Of a stretch of 48,956 nucleotides of DNA, positions 6,668 through 19,479 are shown piece by piece. The translations under genes were made by a program, and so were the position numbers. The stretch is from contig SKWO01000044.1 of the NCBI GenBank assembly GCA_007128895.1, positions 1 through 48,956 of the forward strand, read 5' to 3'. Source of the stretch: Gammaproteobacteria bacterium (GTDB lineage: Bacteria; Pseudomonadota; Gammaproteobacteria; SKWO01). How positions within the stretch are numbered: the first letter of the stretch is position 1; every line of letters starts with the position of its first letter. Under the pieces are notes generated by a model, which saw nothing but the letters and a program-made list of their open reading frames with translations, was not told where the DNA came from and searched no databases.

Positions 6668-8503
6668 TTACTCCACCGTTACCGACTTGGCCAGGTTGCG
6701 CGGCTGGTCGACATCGGTCCCCTTGAGCACGGCGACATGGTAAGCGAGCAATTGCAGTGGAATGGTAAAGGCGATGGGCGCGACGTGGCTGCCGACCGGC
6801 GGGACCACGGTCAGGTGGAATCGGTCGCTGCCGTTCATTCCGCTGCTGTGGTCTGCGAAGACGTAGAGCTCCCCCCCGCGGGCGCGGACCTCTTCCAGAT
6901 TGGATTTGAGCTTCTCCAGCAAGGCGTCGGTGGGCGCGACCGCGATGACCGGCATCTCTTCATCCACCAGGGCCAGTGGCCCGTGCTTCAGCTCGCCGGC
7001 CGGGTAGGCCTCGGCGTGGATGTAGGAGATCTCCTTCAACTTGAGCGCCCCTTCCAGGGCCACCGGATACTGAACGCCGCGCCCGAGGAAGAGGGCATGC
7101 TGCTTGTCGCTGAAACGCTCGGCCAACTGGTGGATCTCGCCATCGAGCTGGAGCACCTCCTCGATCTGGCGCGGGAGCGCGACCAGCTCAGCGACAATCT
7201 CTGCCTCCAGCGCCTCGTTGATCCGGAAGCGCCGCCCGAGCGCGGTCACCAGCAGCAGCAGCGCCACCAGCTGGGTGGTGAACGCCTTGGTCGAGGCCAC
7301 ACCGATCTCCGGACCGGCGCGGGTCATCAACGCCAGGTCAGCCTCGCGCACCAGGGCGCTCTCGGCCACGTTGCAGATCGCCACACTCGGCCCAAACCCC
7401 CATTCACGGGCCGCCTTCAGAGCGGCCAGTGTGTCGGCCGTTTCGCCCGACTGGGAGATGGCGTCCACCAGCGCATCCGGCTCCGGGACCGAGCGGCGGT
7501 AACGAAACTCGCTCGCCACCTCGACCCGGCACGGCACGCCGGCCAACCCCTCGAACCAGTTTCTGGCCACCATGCCGGCGTGATAGCTGGTGCCGCATGC
7601 GATGATCTGGACGCGCCTGACCTGGCCAAAGAGAGCAGCGGCCTCCGGCCCAAAGGCGGCCTCCAGCACGCGCCCGGCGGCCGTCCTGCCCTCCAGCGTC
7701 TCGGCGATGGCACGCGGCTGCTCATGGATCTCCTTGAGCATGTAGTGCCGATACGGCCCCTTTTCCGCCGCATCGGCGCTCAATTGCGACTCGCGCACCG
7801 GGCGTTCGACCGGCTCGCCCTGGGCATTGAAGATGGTCACGGCATCGCGTCGAATCTCGGCGATGTCGCCCTCTTCCAGAAAGATGAAACGGCGTGTCAC
7901 CGGGAGCAGCGCGGCCACGTCCGAGGCGATGAAGTGCTCCCCGATCCCCACCCCGATCACCAGCGGGCTGCCGCTGCGCGCAGCCACCAGCGTGTCGGGC
8001 TCGTGCCGGCTGATCACCCCCAGCGCGTAGGCACCCACCAGTTCGCGGCTCGCTTTGAGCACAGCTTCGACCAGGCGGCAGCCGGCTTCGATATGGTGGT
8101 TGTAGACCGCGTGTGCAATCACCTCGGTATCGGTTTGAGAGGTAAACCGATGCCCGGCAGCGAGCTGCTGCGCACGCAACACCTCGTGGTTTTCGATGAT
8201 CCCGTTGTGAACCACGGCAACGTCATTGCGACACTGGTGCGGGTGGGCATTGGCCTCGGTCGGCGCACCGTGGGTGGCCCAGCGGGTGTGCGCGATACCG
8301 ACCCGTCCTTGCAGCCCACTCTGGCTGGCTGCCGTGGCCAGACTCGCGACCTTACCCGGCACCCGTACGCGCGCGAGCGCCGCCGCGCTGTCCAGCACGG
8401 TCAGCCCGGCCGAGTCGTAGCCACGGTACTCCAGCCGACGCAATCCTTCGATCAGAATCGGTGTAACGTCCCGCTCAGCCACTGCTCCGACGATGCCGCA
8501 CAT
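6668..8503 (-). CDS. glmS: Glucosamine-6-phosphate synthase (glutamine-hydrolysing)
   Basis: Makes glucosamine-6-phosphate from fructose-6-phosphate and glutamine, the first step toward UDP-GlcNAc. It has 611 residues, close to the E. coli enzyme. The N-terminal class II glutamine amidotransferase domain starts MCGIVG, so Cys2 becomes the nucleophile after Met removal. Two SIS domains follow and the C-terminus ends in the family-typical [11 protein letters not shown]. It starts 2 bp after the glmU stop and is co-transcribed with it. No glmS ribozyme or obvious sRNA site was recognised. Confidence 0.98.
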   Translation of the reverse strand: MCGIVGAVAERDVTPILIEGLRRLEYRGYDSAGLTVLDSAAALARVRVPGKVASLATAASQSGLQGRVGIAHTRWATHGAPTEANAHPHQCRNDVAVVHNGIIENHEVLRAQQLAAGHRFTSQTDTEVIAHAVYNHHIEAGCRLVEAVLKASRELVGAYALGVISRHEPDTLVAARSGSPLVIGVGIGEHFIASDVAALLPVTRRFIFLEEGDIAEIRRDAVTIFNAQGEPVERPVRESQLSADAAEKGPYRHYMLKEIHEQPRAIAETLEGRTAAGRVLEAAFGPEAAALFGQVRRVQIIACGTSYHAGMVARNWFEGLAGVPCRVEVASEFRYRRSVPEPDALVDAISQSGETADTLAALKAAREWGFGPSVAICNVAESALVREADLALMTRAGPEIGVASTKAFTTQLVALLLLVTALGRRFRINEALEAEIVAELVALPRQIEEVLQLDGEIHQLAERFSDKQHALFLGRGVQYPVALEGALKLKEISYIHAEAYPAGELKHGPLALVDEEMPVIAVAPTDALLEKLKSNLEEVRARGGELYVFADHSSGMNGSDRFHLTVVPPVGSHVAPIAFTIPLQLLAYHVAVLKGTDVDQPRNLAKSVTVE

Positions 8504-8505
8504 GC

Positions 8506-9882
8506 TCAGCGGGTCTCCTTCTTTTCCGGCCGCAGCCAGCCAGCCACCGTGCGCTGTTTCGTACGGCTCAGCGTCAGCACCTCGGCCGGCGCATCACGGG
8601 TGATGGTCGAGCCGGCGCCGATGGTCGCACCCGGGCCAATCGTGACCGGCGCCACCAGTTGACTGTCGGAGCCGATAAAGGCGTCGTCGCCGATCACGGT
8701 ACGGTGCTTGTTGGCACCATCGTAGTTGCAGGTGATGGTACCCGCGCCGATATTCACGTGCGCACCCATCTCGGCATCACCGATATAGCTGAGGTGGTTG
8801 ATCTTCGATCCGGCACCGACATTCGCTGCCTTGGTCTCGACAAAGTTGCCGATCCGCACGCCATCGGCCAGCCGTGTTCCCGGTCGCAACCGTGCGAAGG
8901 GACCGACCGCGCACTGACAGCCGAGCTCTGCGCCGTCGATCACGCTGTGGCTGGCCACCGTGGTACCACTGCCCAGGCGGCAATTGCGCAGGATCGTGTA
9001 GGGGCCAATGGTGACATCATCGCCCAGTTCGACACGCCCTTCGATGATGACGTCGATATCGAGGACCGCGTCGCGCCCATGCAGCAGCTCGCCGCGCACA
9101 TCCAGTCGGGCCGGGTCGCGCAAGGTGACCCCGGCCCGCATCAACCGATGCGCCTGTCGTAGCTGCCAGCGACGCTCGGCCTCGGCGAGTTGGACGCGGT
9201 CGTTGATGCCGCAGACTTCATCGGCGGTGCAATGGGCGGTTGTCACGGGCACGTCATCTGCGACAGCCATGGCGATGATATCGGTCAGGTAGTACTCGCC
9301 TTGGGCGTTGTCGTTGCGCAGAGCCGCCAACCACGGGTGCAGACGGTGTGCCGGCAGTGCGAGGATGCCCGTATTGATCTCGTCGATTGCGCGCTGTTCG
9401 ATGTTGGCGTCACGCTCTTCGACGATGGAGACCACGGCACCGCACGCATCACGCACGATACGGCCATAGCCGGTGGGATCATCCAGCCGCGTGGTCAGCA
9501 GTGCCAGCCGTTCGTCGCCCGCCGCATCGAGCAGCGCGGACAGCGTGGCAGCTTCGATCAGCGGGACATCGCCATACAGCACCAGCACGCGGGAGCCCTC
9601 CTGGATGCCGGGCAGGGCAGATCGCACCGCATCACCGGTACCGAGCTGTGCACGTTGCTCATGCCATACGAGGTCTGGCTGGTCGTCGAACGCGGCCCGT
9701 ACCTGCTCCCCGGCGTGGCCGTAAACGATGTGGATGCGCTGCGGCCCCAGCGCCCGGCTGGCATGGATTACATGGGCCAGCAACGGGCGACCGGCGATCT
9801 CGTGCAGGACCTTGGGTCGCGCACTGTACATGCGCTTACCCTGACCGGCCGCGAGGACTACGATTTCAAGCGGTGAGTTCAT
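8506..9882 (-). CDS. glmU: Bifunctional GlmU (acetyltransferase / uridyltransferase)
   Basis: Converts glucosamine-1-phosphate to UDP-GlcNAc for peptidoglycan and lipopolysaccharide. It has 458 residues from the ATG at 9882. The N-terminal pyrophosphorylase domain has LAAGQGKRM (residues 10-18), with Lys where E. coli has Thr. The C-terminal left-handed beta-helix hexapeptide repeats (for example [17 protein letters not shown]) carry the acetyltransferase. The frame stays open to 10062, but that extension runs into atpC and lacks family similarity. The gene lies downstream of the atp operon terminator, the common gammaproteobacterial order atp-glmU-glmS. Confidence 0.97.
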   Translation of the reverse strand: MNSPLEIVVLAAGQGKRMYSARPKVLHEIAGRPLLAHVIHASRALGPQRIHIVYGHAGEQVRAAFDDQPDLVWHEQRAQLGTGDAVRSALPGIQEGSRVLVLYGDVPLIEAATLSALLDAAGDERLALLTTRLDDPTGYGRIVRDACGAVVSIVEERDANIEQRAIDEINTGILALPAHRLHPWLAALRNDNAQGEYYLTDIIAMAVADDVPVTTAHCTADEVCGINDRVQLAEAERRWQLRQAHRLMRAGVTLRDPARLDVRGELLHGRDAVLDIDVIIEGRVELGDDVTIGPYTILRNCRLGSGTTVASHSVIDGAELGCQCAVGPFARLRPGTRLADGVRIGNFVETKAANVGAGSKINHLSYIGDAEMGAHVNIGAGTITCNYDGANKHRTVIGDDAFIGSDSQLVAPVTIGPGATIGAGSTITRDAPAEVLTLSRTKQRTVAGWLRPEKKETR

Positions 9883-9887
9883 TGCTG

Positions 9888-9920
9888 CCAAAAGAAAATG
9901 GGCAGAACGAGTCTGCCCAT
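9888..9920 (-). terminator. Rho-independent terminator of the atp operon
   Basis: A 9-bp perfect stem (9898-9906 with 9912-9920) and a 5-base loop are followed, on the minus strand, by TTTCTTTT (plus 9888-9897). It lies about 50 bp past the atpC stop and ends just before the glmU start, so glmU needs read-through or its own promoter. Confidence 0.85.
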
Positions 9921-9967
9921 CTTCATGCCGGTCACGGTCGGGTTGTGAACGGATGCGACTGCTGTCA

Positions 9968-10393
9968 TCAGCGGCCGTATTTCTTGCGCATGCGCTGAAT
10001 CGTCTGCAGCTGCCCGACGGCTTCAGCCAGCTCGGCCTGTGCGCGGGCATAGTCAACGGCACTGCTGTAGTCCTTCAGCGCCTGCTGGGCCTCGTTCTTG
10101 GCCCGGATCGCTGCAGCCTCGTCGACACTGTCGGCACGCATGGCCGTGTCGGCCAGTACGGTCACCGTGTGCGGAAGGACTTCGAGCATGCCACCCGAGA
10201 CATAGTAGTACTCGGGTTCGCCGCCGATCTTGACCACACGCACCTCACCCGGCTTGAGCATCGTCAGCAGGGGTGAGTGGTGCGGCAGGATGCCGATGTC
10301 ACCGTTCTCGGCCGAAGCGACGAGCATCTCGGCAGGACCCGAGTAGATCGCCTCTTCGGCACTGACGATGTCGACGTGCATGGTGATGGCCAT
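9968..10393 (-). CDS. atpC: ATP synthase epsilon subunit
   Basis: Subunit of the F1 central stalk, 141 residues. The N-terminal beta-sandwich (MHVDIVSAEEAIYSG) and C-terminal helical hairpin are both present, so the inhibitory C-terminal domain is complete. The first ATG has an AGGAGG Shine-Dalgarno nine bases upstream and is preferred over the Met at residue 5. It is the last gene of the atp operon and is followed by a hairpin terminator. Confidence 0.97.
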   Translation of the reverse strand: MAITMHVDIVSAEEAIYSGPAEMLVASAENGDIGILPHHSPLLTMLKPGEVRVVKIGGEPEYYYVSGGMLEVLPHTVTVLADTAMRADSVDEAAAIRAKNEAQQALKDYSSAVDYARAQAELAEAVGQLQTIQRMRKKYGR

Positions 10394-10420
10394 AAGCGTT
10401 TACCTCCTGGCGGGTTTCGC

Positions 10421-11809
<1,389 letters not shown>

Positions 11810-11846
11810 TTAAGATACTTGAAATAATCCTGTTCAACCGGTGCGA

Positions 11847-12713
11847 TCAGACGGCTGCAGCGCCGGCCACGATCTCCGACAGTTCCTGTGTGATCGCCGC
11901 CTGGCGGGCCTTGTTGTAGGCCAGCTGCAGATCTTCGATGATGTTGCCCGCGTTATCCGAGGCGCTCTTCATCGCGACCATGCGTGCTGCCTGCTCACAG
12001 GCGATATTCTCGACGACGCCCTGGTAGACCTGGGACTCGATGTAGCGGGCCAGGATCTGCGACAGCAGCTCCTTGGCATCCTGCTCATAGATGTAGTCCC
12101 ACGGGTGGCGCGAGAGTTCGGCATCCGGCTCTTCGGCCACCACCGGCAAGAGCTGGGAGACGGTCGGCTTCTGCGTCATGGTGTTGACGAACTCGTTGTG
12201 CACCACGTAGAGCCGATCGATCTCACCGTTGTCGTAGGCGTCCAGCATCACCTTGACCACGCCGATCACGTCGTCGATGCCCGGCGCGTCACCCAGCTGG
12301 GTTGCCTGAGCCAACACCTTGCCGCCAAACCGGCGGAAGAACATGCTGGCCTTCTGACCGATCGGGCAGAAGTCGATCTCGACCCCCTGGTCGTGCCACC
12401 GCTTAAGCTCGCCCAGCAGCAGCTTGAACAGGTTATTGTTCAGACCGCCACACAGGCCGCGATCCGAGGTAACGACGACGAAACCGACGCGCTTGACCTC
12501 ACGCTCTTCCAAGTAGGCGTGGTGGTACTCAGGACTCGCCTGAGAGATGTGCTGAGCCACTGCGCGCAGTCGTTGCGCATAGGGGCGCGAGGCCGACATG
12601 CGGTCCTGCGCCTTGCGCATCTTGCTCGCGGCGACCATCTCCATCGCGCGTGTGATCTTCTGCGTATTCTTGACGCTTCGGATCTGTCCGCGTATCTCTT
12701 TTCCGCTTGCCAT
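11847..12713 (-). CDS. atpG: ATP synthase gamma subunit
   Basis: Central rotor stalk of F1, 288 residues from the ATG that gives [19 protein letters not shown], the conserved N-terminus. The C-terminal rotor helix carries the conserved [16 protein letters not shown] longer frame to 12809 overlaps the atpA 3' end and is not used. Located between atpA and atpD as usual. Confidence 0.97.
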   Translation of the reverse strand: MASGKEIRGQIRSVKNTQKITRAMEMVAASKMRKAQDRMSASRPYAQRLRAVAQHISQASPEYHHAYLEEREVKRVGFVVVTSDRGLCGGLNNNLFKLLLGELKRWHDQGVEIDFCPIGQKASMFFRRFGGKVLAQATQLGDAPGIDDVIGVVKVMLDAYDNGEIDRLYVVHNEFVNTMTQKPTVSQLLPVVAEEPDAELSRHPWDYIYEQDAKELLSQILARYIESQVYQGVVENIACEQAARMVAMKSASDNAGNIIEDLQLAYNKARQAAITQELSEIVAGAAAV

Positions 12714-12735
12714 CCGGATCGCTCCCTGTGGCCGC

Positions 12736-14277
12736 TTACCAGCTCTGGCTGGACTTGAACTTTTCCAGCGCCTGACGCAGCGCCGACGCAATATCGTCGT
12801 TGTAGTCACCGCTCTCGTTGATCTGAGCCATCAGATCCGAGTGCTCCGACTTCATGTACGACTGCATGGAGGCCTCGAAGGCGACGACCTTCTTGACCTC
12901 GACGTCGTCGAGGAAGCCTTCGTTAGCGGCAAACAGCGAGACCGCCATCTGCGCCACGCTCATCGGAGCGTACTGGCCCTGCTTCATCAGCTCGGTGACG
13001 CGCTGGCCACGTTCGATCTGCTTGCGGGTGCTGTCGTCCAGATCCGAGGCAAACTGGGCAAAGGCTGCCAGTTCACGGAACTGCGCCAGGTCGAGACGGA
13101 CACCGCCGCCGAGCTTCTTGACCACCTTGGTCTGGGCTGCGCCACCGACACGCGACACCGACAGACCGGCGTTGATCGCCGGGCGGATACCGGAGTTGAA
13201 CAGATCGGTTTCCAGGAAGATCTGACCGTCGGTGATCGAGATCACGTTGGTCGGAACGAAGGCAGAGACGTCGCCCGCCTGGGTCTCGATGATCGGCAGC
13301 GCGGTCAGTGAACCGGTCTGGCCCTTGACCTCGCCGTTGGTCAGTTTCTCGACCTCTTCGGCATTGATACGGGCAGCACGCTCGAGCAGACGCGAGTGCA
13401 GATAGAAGACGTCACCCGGATACGCTTCACGACCCGGCGGACGACGCAGCAGCAGGGAGACCTGGCGGTAGGCCCAGGCCTGCTTGGTCAGGTCGTCATA
13501 GACGATCAGCGCATCTTCACCACGGTCACGGAAGTACTCGCCCATCGCGCAGCCGGCGTAGGGGGCGATGAACTGCAGCGCAGCCGAGTCAGAAGCCGAA
13601 GCCGCCACCACGATGGTGTGATCCATGGCGCCGTGCTCTTCCAGCTTGCGCACCACGTTGGCGATCGAAGAGGCCTTCTGCCCCACCGCCACATAGATGC
13701 ACTTAACGCCGGTGCCCTTCTGGTTGATGATCGCATCAACGGCTACCGCGGTCTTGCCGGTCTGGCGGTCGCCGATGATCAGCTCACGCTGACCGCGACC
13801 CACCGGAACCATGGCGTCGATCGCCTTGATACCGGTCTGCAGCGGCTGGCTGACCGACTGGCGAGCGATAACGCCCGGTGCGATCTTCTCGATCGGCGAG
13901 CTGGCGCTGGCCTCGATCGGGCCACGACCGTCGATCGGGTTGCCGAGCGCATCGACGACGCGACCGAGCAGTTCCGGGCCGACCGGGACTTCGAGGATGC
14001 GACCGGTGCAGCGCACCACATCACCCTCGGTGATGTGCTCATACGAGCCGAGCACCACAGCACCGACCGAGTCCTGCTCCAGGTTCAGCGCCATGCCGTA
14101 GGTGTTGCCGGGAAACTCGATCATTTCACCGTACATCACGTCGGCCAGACCGTGGATGCGGACAATACCGTCGGTCAGACTGACGACGGTGCCTTCATTG
14201 CGAGCCTCGGTAGAGACATCGAAGCCTTCGATCCTCTTACGGATAAGATCGCTGATTTCGGATGGATTCAATTGCAT
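12736..14277 (-). CDS. atpA: ATP synthase alpha subunit
   Basis: Non-catalytic nucleotide-binding F1 subunit, 513 residues, the same length as E. coli AtpA. The N-terminus [20 protein letters not shown] is typical and the P-loop GDRQTGKT is at residues 169-176. The conserved [21 protein letters not shown] segment is intact. Confidence 0.99.
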   Translation of the reverse strand: MQLNPSEISDLIRKRIEGFDVSTEARNEGTVVSLTDGIVRIHGLADVMYGEMIEFPGNTYGMALNLEQDSVGAVVLGSYEHITEGDVVRCTGRILEVPVGPELLGRVVDALGNPIDGRGPIEASASSPIEKIAPGVIARQSVSQPLQTGIKAIDAMVPVGRGQRELIIGDRQTGKTAVAVDAIINQKGTGVKCIYVAVGQKASSIANVVRKLEEHGAMDHTIVVAASASDSAALQFIAPYAGCAMGEYFRDRGEDALIVYDDLTKQAWAYRQVSLLLRRPPGREAYPGDVFYLHSRLLERAARINAEEVEKLTNGEVKGQTGSLTALPIIETQAGDVSAFVPTNVISITDGQIFLETDLFNSGIRPAINAGLSVSRVGGAAQTKVVKKLGGGVRLDLAQFRELAAFAQFASDLDDSTRKQIERGQRVTELMKQGQYAPMSVAQMAVSLFAANEGFLDDVEVKKVVAFEASMQSYMKSEHSDLMAQINESGDYNDDIASALRQALEKFKSSQSW

Positions 14278-14341
14278 GATCAGATCCTTTCGCCTTGGCT
14301 CGTGTCGCGCTTGCGATCCTGCGAGCCGTCAAATATGTTCG

Positions 14342-14875
14342 TCAGTGCATCAGCCGTCGAGCCAGTGCGTTCAATTGCCCATTCACCGAGCCGTCGATAA
14401 CCAGATCACCGGCACGGATGATGACGCCTCCGACCAGCTCCTTGTCGACTTCGCAGCTCAGGCTGACCTGGCGACCCAGCTTTTTCGAGAGCGCTGTCGT
14501 CAGCGCCTTCTGCTGCGCCTCCTTCAGCGCATAGGCCGAAACCACCACGACATCCTGACTGCCCTCGGCCTGTGCGCGCATATCGTTATACAGCGCCAGA
14601 ATTTCGGGCATGCAGGCCAGCCTGCCGCTCTCTACCAGCAGTTCAGCAAAGCGCACCACTGCCTCAGGCAGTTCCGCGGCCACTTCCCGAATCAACGCAA
14701 CCAGTTGATCGCGTGTAACCCGCGGGTGGTCCAGCAGCTGCTGCAGCTCGTCGGTGGCGATGATGGCGGCCAGCCCTGCGAGCGACTCACTCCACTCGGA
14801 CAGCTTGTCCGCCTTCTGCGCCATCTCGAAGACGGCACGGGCATAAGGGCGTGCGATGGTATTTTTTTCGGCCAT
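14342..14875 (-). CDS. atpH: ATP synthase delta subunit
   Basis: Peripheral stalk subunit of 177 residues that links F1 alpha to the b dimer. The conserved start (ARPYARAVFEMA) and C-terminal pattern (GGVIIRAGDLVIDGSVNGQLNAL) are clear. It follows atpF after 12 bp and precedes atpA by 64 bp. Confidence 0.97.
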   Translation of the reverse strand: MAEKNTIARPYARAVFEMAQKADKLSEWSESLAGLAAIIATDELQQLLDHPRVTRDQLVALIREVAAELPEAVVRFAELLVESGRLACMPEILALYNDMRAQAEGSQDVVVVSAYALKEAQQKALTTALSKKLGRQVSLSCEVDKELVGGVIIRAGDLVIDGSVNGQLNALARRLMH

Positions 14876-14887
14876 TGCGTTTGCCCC

Positions 14888-15358
14888 TTACAGCTGCTTG
14901 ATGACGTCTTTGAGCAGGTCGTCGTGCGCCTTGGCATCGATTTCGCGCTTGAGGATGCGTCCGGCGCCGGCCACGGCCAGGGTTACAACCTGGGCACGCA
15001 GCTGTTCGCGGGCGCGATTCGCCTCCTGCTCGATCTCGGCCTTGGCCGCAGTCAGGATGCGATCACCCTCGGCACGGGCCGCTTCCTTGGCCTCCTCAAT
15101 GATCTCATTGGAACGCTTCTGGGCCTGGGCGATGATCTCCGCCGCATCTCCCTTGGCCTCCTTGAGGAGCTCCTTGGAGCGACGCTCGGCCAGCTCCTGC
15201 TCGTGCTTGCCGCGTTCCGCTGCGGCGAGACCGTCGGCGATCTTTGCCTGACGCTCTTCCATGGCCTTGGTGATGGGCGGCCACACGTACTTCATGGTCA
15301 CCCACACCAGCATGGCGAAGGTGATCATCTGGCCTAGCAGCGTGAGGTTCATGTTCAC
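14888..15358 (-). CDS. atpF: ATP synthase b subunit
   Basis: Peripheral stalk subunit of 156 residues, one N-terminal membrane helix (about residues 6-25) and a long charged helix rich in Ala, Glu, Lys and Arg. Translation most likely begins at the GTG at 15358, because GGAGG lies eight bases before it and 14 bases before the ATG two codons in. There is one b-type gene only, so the stalk is a homodimer as in E. coli. Confidence 0.95.
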   Translation of the reverse strand: MNMNLTLLGQMITFAMLVWVTMKYVWPPITKAMEERQAKIADGLAAAERGKHEQELAERRSKELLKEAKGDAAEIIAQAQKRSNEIIEEAKEAARAEGDRILTAAKAEIEQEANRAREQLRAQVVTLAVAGAGRILKREIDAKAHDDLLKDVIKQL

Positions 15359-15425
15359 GGTGCTTTCCTCCCGGTGGTTGGTATCAGACTGGATACGGTT
15401 CTGTTTATGCGGTTACCGTACCCGG

Positions 15426-15767
<342 letters not shown>

Positions 15768-15788
15768 CTAACGGGATTCCTCGCCCAA

Positions 15789-16968
<1,180 letters not shown>

Positions 16969-17002
16969 GGCTGCACGCTCTCCCTTGCAACAGCAGCTGG
17001 CA

Positions 17003-17031
17003 ATTATACGCACGGACCTGCAGCCGGTCAA
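17003..17031 (-). promoter_or_regulatory. Sigma-70 promoter of the atp operon
   Basis: On the minus strand TTGACC (plus 17026-17031) and TATAAT (plus 17003-17008) are spaced by 17 bp, a near-consensus housekeeping promoter. The -35 is inside a 13-bp palindrome GGTCAAATTGACC (17026-17038), which might be an operator. The start of transcription would be about 30 bp before atpI. Confidence 0.85.
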
Positions 17032-17059
17032 ATTGACCCCACTCCCTGTGTTTTTATAG

Positions 17060-17100
17060 TGATAAATATTCGAAAACGCTTATTTATCAAGTCGTGATAA
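17060..17100. repeat. AT-rich inverted repeats between parB and the atp promoter
   Basis: TGATAAATA (17060-17068) is inverted at 17081-17089 (TATTTATCA), and TTATCA (17084-17089) is inverted again at 17095-17100. The stretch is strikingly AT-rich in a GC-rich region. It could be an UP-like element, a regulator site for the atp promoter or a mark of the nearby origin. No 9-mer DnaA box cluster is seen. Confidence 0.5.
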
Positions 17101-17151
17101 GCCAGTCGCACTGCCCGCACAGCACCCAGCCCCACGCATCGGGCAAAAAAA

Positions 17152-18036
17152 TCACTGGATGCGGGCGATGATGCCGTCCAGTTCATCGAGGCTGTTGTAG
17201 TCGATGACCAGCCGCCCCTTGCCTTTGCTGTTGTAGCGGATCGAGACCCGCGAGCCGAGCCGCTCGGAGAGCTCCCCCTCCAACCGCCGCACATCACCGG
17301 CACCCACTGGCTCGGCCGGCGCGGGAGCGCCCTTGTCGCCCTGCCGCTTCAACTGCGCGCGCACCAGCGCCTCGGTCTCGCGCACCGAGAGCCCCTTATC
17401 GGCCACCTTCGCCGCCGTCTCCGCCAACACCCCTTCGTCGAGCGCCAGCAGCGCTCGCGCATGCCCCATCTCAAGCCGCCCCTGCTCGACCATCTCGCGT
17501 ACCGCGCCTGGCAATGCGAGCAGCCGCAACAGGTTGGAGACGGCCGTGCGTGAGCGACCGACCGCCTCGGCAACCTGCTGGTGGGTCAGGGAGAACTCGT
17601 CGAGTAGCCGCTTGAGTGAATTGGCCTCCTCGATCGGATTGAGGTCTTCGCGCTGGATGTTCTCGATCAACGCCATCGCCAGTGCGGTCTGGTCGTTGAC
17701 ATCGCGGATCACCACCGGGATCTCGTGCAGTCCAGCGAGCTGGCAGGCGCGCCAGCGGCGCTCACCGGCAATGATCTCGTAGGCGCCACCTTCGGTCAGT
17801 GGTCGCACCACGATCGGCTGCACGACGCCTTGCGCGCGGATCGAATCGGCCAGCTCCTGCAGGCTTTCCTGGCTGATCGCCCCGCGTGGCTGATACTGGC
17901 CGCGCCGCAGCTGATCGACCGGCAATTGCCGCACCGACTCGGTCGGGGCCTCCGCCTCTGCGCCGGGAGTCCGCGCCGCACCCAGCAGCGCGTCGAGACC
18001 GCGACCCAGGCCCGGCTTGCGCCGCCCGCCGCTCAT
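17152..18036 (-). CDS. parB: Chromosome partitioning protein ParB
   Basis: CTP-dependent DNA clamp of 294 residues that loads at parS sites and spreads. The N-terminus KPGLGRGLDALLG is typical of chromosomal ParB. The nuclease-like domain contains YEIIAGERRWRACQLAG (ParB box II), a helix-turn-helix follows (SLTHQQVAEAVGRSRTAVSNLLRLL) and the C-terminal dimerisation domain is present. The start overlaps the parA stop by 4 bp. No parS palindrome was noticed in the window. Confidence 0.96.
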   Translation of the reverse strand: MSGGRRKPGLGRGLDALLGAARTPGAEAEAPTESVRQLPVDQLRRGQYQPRGAISQESLQELADSIRAQGVVQPIVVRPLTEGGAYEIIAGERRWRACQLAGLHEIPVVIRDVNDQTALAMALIENIQREDLNPIEEANSLKRLLDEFSLTHQQVAEAVGRSRTAVSNLLRLLALPGAVREMVEQGRLEMGHARALLALDEGVLAETAAKVADKGLSVRETEALVRAQLKRQGDKGAPAPAEPVGAGDVRRLEGELSERLGSRVSIRYNSKGKGRLVIDYNSLDELDGIIARIQ

Positions 18037-18809
18037 GCGGCCACCTGCGCGGTGCGGCGCAGCATCTCACCGGCCAGCGAGAGGTAGGCGAGCGCGCCGC
18101 GCGAGGTCTTGTCGTAGCCGATCACCGGCAGGCCATGGCTCGGCGCCTCGGCCAAGCGGATGTTGCGCGGGATGATGGTACGGTAGACCTTGTCGCCGAA
18201 GTGGGCGAGCAACTGGCCGGAGACGTCGTTGGCCAAGTTGTTGCGCGGATCGTGCATGGTGCGCAGCAGCCCTTCGATCTCCAGCCCCGGGTTGACTGAG
18301 GCACGCACGTCCTCGATCGTCTCGAGCAGCGAGGAGAGCCCCTCCAGGGCGTAGTATTCGCACTGGATCGGGATCATCACCGAGTCGGCGGCGACCAGTG
18401 CGTTGAGCGTCAGCATATTGAGTGACGGCGGGCAGTCGATCAGGATGTAGTCGTAGCGCTCACGTAGCGGCTCGACCACTCGACGCAGCTTCTGTTCGCG
18501 CGCCAGTGCACTGATCAGCTCGACCTCGGCGGCGGTCAGGTCCCCGTTGGCCGGGATGACGTGGTAGCCGGCCCCCTCTGGGGTCTGGATCGCCTCGGCG
18601 ATCGGCGTCTGGCCGAGCAGCACTTCGTAGCCGAGGTGGCCGAACTCGGCCTTGTCCACGCCGCTGCCCATGGTGGCATTGCCCTGCGGGTCCATGTCGA
18701 CCAGCAGGACGCTGTGACGGGTCGCCGCCAGCGAGGCCGCAAGATTGGTACAGGTGGTGGTCTTGCCGACCCCCCCCTTCTGATTGGCGATTGCGATGAC
18801 CTTGCCCAT
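18033..18809 (-). CDS. parA: Chromosome partitioning ATPase ParA (Soj)
   Basis: ParA/MinD-type ATPase of 258 residues with deviant Walker A KGGVGKTT at residues 11-18, signature lysine included, and DMDPQGNAT downstream. It binds DNA nonspecifically in the ATP form and drives ParB-parS segregation. The N-terminus is short and lacks the extra HTH of plasmid type Ia ParA, supporting a chromosomal function. It lies between rsmG and parB, the usual origin-proximal order. Confidence 0.97.
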   Translation of the reverse strand: MGKVIAIANQKGGVGKTTTCTNLAASLAATRHSVLLVDMDPQGNATMGSGVDKAEFGHLGYEVLLGQTPIAEAIQTPEGAGYHVIPANGDLTAAEVELISALAREQKLRRVVEPLRERYDYILIDCPPSLNMLTLNALVAADSVMIPIQCEYYALEGLSSLLETIEDVRASVNPGLEIEGLLRTMHDPRNNLANDVSGQLLAHFGDKVYRTIIPRNIRLAEAPSHGLPVIGYDKTSRGALAYLSLAGEMLRRTAQVAA

Positions 18810-18834
18810 GCTTCTCCCCTGTTTTAGGGTCGTA

Positions 18835-19479
18835 TTAATGAGGACGCAGCCGCAGGAGACAGCGTCGACCTTCGGTTCCGGGCACCGTCAACGGCACCCG
18901 CTCGACCTGGCAGCCGGCTGCGCGGAGCGGCTCGAGGTCGTCCTCGCCCACCCCCTTGAGCAGCAACATCGTACCGCCCGGAGCGCAGAGGTGGCGCGCC
19001 AGCGCCAGCGTCGTCGCCCCATCGGCAAAGGCACGCGTGAGCACGGTATCGAAACCGCACTCCGGCCGGAACGCCTCGACCCGGCTCTGCACTGCCTCAA
19101 CATTGGACAGGCCCAGTTCGAGCACCGCCTGGCGTACGAAACGGACCTTCTTGCCGTTGCTGTCGAGCAGCACGAAGTGGCGTTCCGGGCTGGCCAGTGC
19201 CAACGGAATGCCGGGCAACCCCGGCCCGGTACCCACATCAATGATGCGCTCACCTTCCAGCCACGGCAAGACCGCCAGACTGTCGAGCAGGTGGCGCGTA
19301 ACCATCGCCTGCGGCTCGCGCACCGCGGTCAGATTGTAGGCCCGGTTCCAGCGCTGGAGCAGGGCAACGAAGGCGAGCAGCCGATCGCTTAGCTCGGCCG
19401 ACAGGGCGAGTCCGAGCGCCTCAGCGCCCCGCTCCAGGGTTGTCCGCAGCGCGTCACTCACGCGCCGCTCCACCGCCAT
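18835..19479 (-). CDS. rsmG: 16S rRNA (guanine527-N7)-methyltransferase RsmG
   Basis: Rossmann methyltransferase of about 214 residues that methylates G527 of 16S rRNA. SAM-binding motif [17 protein letters not shown] and the conserved [13 protein letters not shown] are seen. Start choice is uncertain: ATG at 19479 or at 19500, neither with a strong Shine-Dalgarno. Both overlap the 3' end of mnmG. Loss of this enzyme gives low-level streptomycin resistance in other bacteria. Confidence 0.94.
   Translation of the reverse strand: MAVERRVSDALRTTLERGAEALGLALSAELSDRLLAFVALLQRWNRAYNLTAVREPQAMVTRHLLDSLAVLPWLEGERIIDVGTGPGLPGIPLALASPERHFVLLDSNGKKVRFVRQAVLELGLSNVEAVQSRVEAFRPECGFDTVLTRAFADGATTLALARHLCAPGGTMLLLKGVGEDDLEPLRAAGCQVERVPLTVPGTEGRRCLLRLRPH

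Noticed and set aside
6434-8662. 742-codon open frame opposite glmS
   Set aside because: It is the complement of a clear glmS gene; its composition is that of a GC-rich antisense frame and it has no family signature. Similar long antisense frames opposite atpD, rho and the gcv genes were rejected for the same reason.
16969-17151. Replication origin between parB and atpI
   Set aside because: The patch is AT-rich with repeats but has no cluster of TTATCCACA-type DnaA boxes.
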